This document shows, in pieces, positions 63,340-64,000 of a stretch of 64,000 bases of DNA. Every line of letters starts with the position of its first letter. Positions within the stretch are counted from its first letter, which is position 1. The DNA comes from Membranipora membranacea. Lineage: Eukaryota > Bryozoa > Gymnolaemata > Cheilostomatida > Membraniporidae. A program made the position numbers and the translations under genes. Where the stretch lies: positions 8,184,001-8,248,000 of the forward strand of contig OU612068.1 of NCBI GenBank assembly GCA_914767715.1, in the 5' to 3' direction. Below the pieces are notes generated by a model. The model was not told the origin of the DNA. It was given only the letters and a program-made list of their open reading frames with translations, and ran no database searches.

Positions 63340-63657
63340 TCAGGCATTGATATTGTCACTCAAATCTAGTATTCCCGTTGATAGTGGCACTGTTGACACT
63401 GACAACACCACAGTACTGGATCTGTCATTTACTAGTGATTGTATGTTCTGCTGAAGCTGTTTCATATTAGCGTCTTGGTCACTCATATGATTGAGAGCAA
63501 ACCATCCTGCCAGTCCAAATATCACCGTTAGTCCGAGATTGTAGATTACTAAGAAGTACACGAGGCATCGATAGATTGTCAGGCTACTTTTCCTTGCAGG
63601 TACACCAGCATCTGTGTCTCTCTCCAGGTCTTTGTACGGCTGTTGTGTTTTGATCAT
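63340..63657 (-). CDS. Small type II membrane protein (unknown family)
   Basis: A 105-codon frame starting at ATG 63657. The N-terminal 25 residues are polar with a basic motif before the membrane (PARKSS). One long hydrophobic segment follows (YRCLVYFLVIYNLGLTVIFG and on, about residues 30-53), then a short coiled-coil-like stretch (DANMKQLQQNIQSL) and a Ser/Thr/Val-rich tail. The positive-inside rule predicts a cytoplasmic N-terminus. It may be a complete small gene, or the first exon of a larger type II protein, since such N-termini precede collagen-like or TNF-like ectodomains. It lies antisense to, or just beyond, the DAGL gene. No family is recognised. Confidence 0.5.
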   Translation of the reverse strand: MIKTQQPYKDLERDTDAGVPARKSSLTIYRCLVYFLVIYNLGLTVIFGLAGWFALNHMSDQDANMKQLQQNIQSLVNDRSSTVVLSVSTVPLSTGILDLSDNINA

Positions 63658-64000
63658 TTTTCAGATTTATAGTTATGTGGCTCGACAGCGATGAAGAATA
63701 TATAAAGAGCTTATTAATTTGCTGCCTTTGGTTTTTTCAACTGATTTTCTTTTACGATGTTTTCTCAGATTTTCATCCAGCTGCGCAGACCAAGTCCTCT
63801 AGAAACTATCTAAGCTGGTGTCTGTCCCTGTCTGTATTTGGTTGTTCCTCCTCTCTCACTGATTGATGTTTCCTTATATTTTCCCTCAAGGTCCGCTGAA
63901 TAGCTGAGTGGATAGCAGATCAGGTATTTGATGGGTTGAACAGTCTGCGTGTTTTAGGAGGAATGCAGGTATGAGGAACTAGTTGTTCAACAGCTCCCAG
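63658..64000. other. Right edge, no gene supported
   Basis: An acceptor-like CTCAAG precedes 63891, but all three frames after it stop quickly. A short open piece ending GGMQ|GTATGA near 63988 might be an exon but does not match the DAGL C-terminus. Confidence 0.25.

Noticed and set aside
63911-63990. Next DAGL exon near the right edge
   Set aside because: Every frame consistent with the preceding phase stops early, and the peptide does not resemble the DAGL C-terminus.

Overview
This is an AT-rich, intron-rich animal nuclear sequence. Every gene model rests on GT-AG introns, mostly a few hundred bases long, and on exon phases that add up. The gene families are metazoan: a diacylglycerol lipase with four membrane segments, a CYP2-type cytochrome P450, NIPSNAP-like proteins and eukaryotic tRNA-Leu(AAG) genes. 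The small introns, high transposon load and divergence from vertebrate homologues suggest an early-branching animal such as a sponge, but the window alone does not prove this.

Layout. 1-6300: one exon of a multi-pass membrane protein on the minus strand (551-703), a tRNA-derived SINE candidate and a broken reverse-transcriptase fragment. 6315-23706 (+): a 20-exon gene for a 687-residue protein with a von Willebrand factor A-like domain, a coiled coil built from repeated small exons, and a C-terminal kinase domain whose catalytic HRD has become HGA, so probably a pseudokinase. Its last intron holds a 3.45 kb P-element-like transposon with 8-bp target duplications. 24558-28943 (-): a complete 9-exon cytochrome P450 (507 residues), convergent with the pseudokinase gene, with a TATA box and an upstream 5' UTR exon.

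32860-39905: an array of related units, three with an intact tRNA-Leu(AAG) gene, one with a tRNA pseudogene, and one split by a 1.96 kb transposon that itself contains a Harbinger-like element carrying a MADF-domain fragment. 42006-47344 (-): two tandem NIPSNAP-like genes with the same five-exon, all-phase-1 structure. 47345-52900: mostly repeats, including two copies of a short hairpin element, a 1.34 kb near-perfect palindrome flanked by TTAA, and a decayed LINE. 53019-62041 (+): a diacylglycerol lipase gene, 11 exons recognised; the C-terminal exons were not found and may lie beyond the window. 63340-63657 (-): a small type II membrane protein ORF.

The genes do not form one pathway. The strongest points of interest are the vWA-coiled-coil-pseudokinase protein with its exon-repeat coiled coil, and the density of young transposons with intact target duplications: P-like, Harbinger-like, two TTAA types, hAT-like and TA-type.
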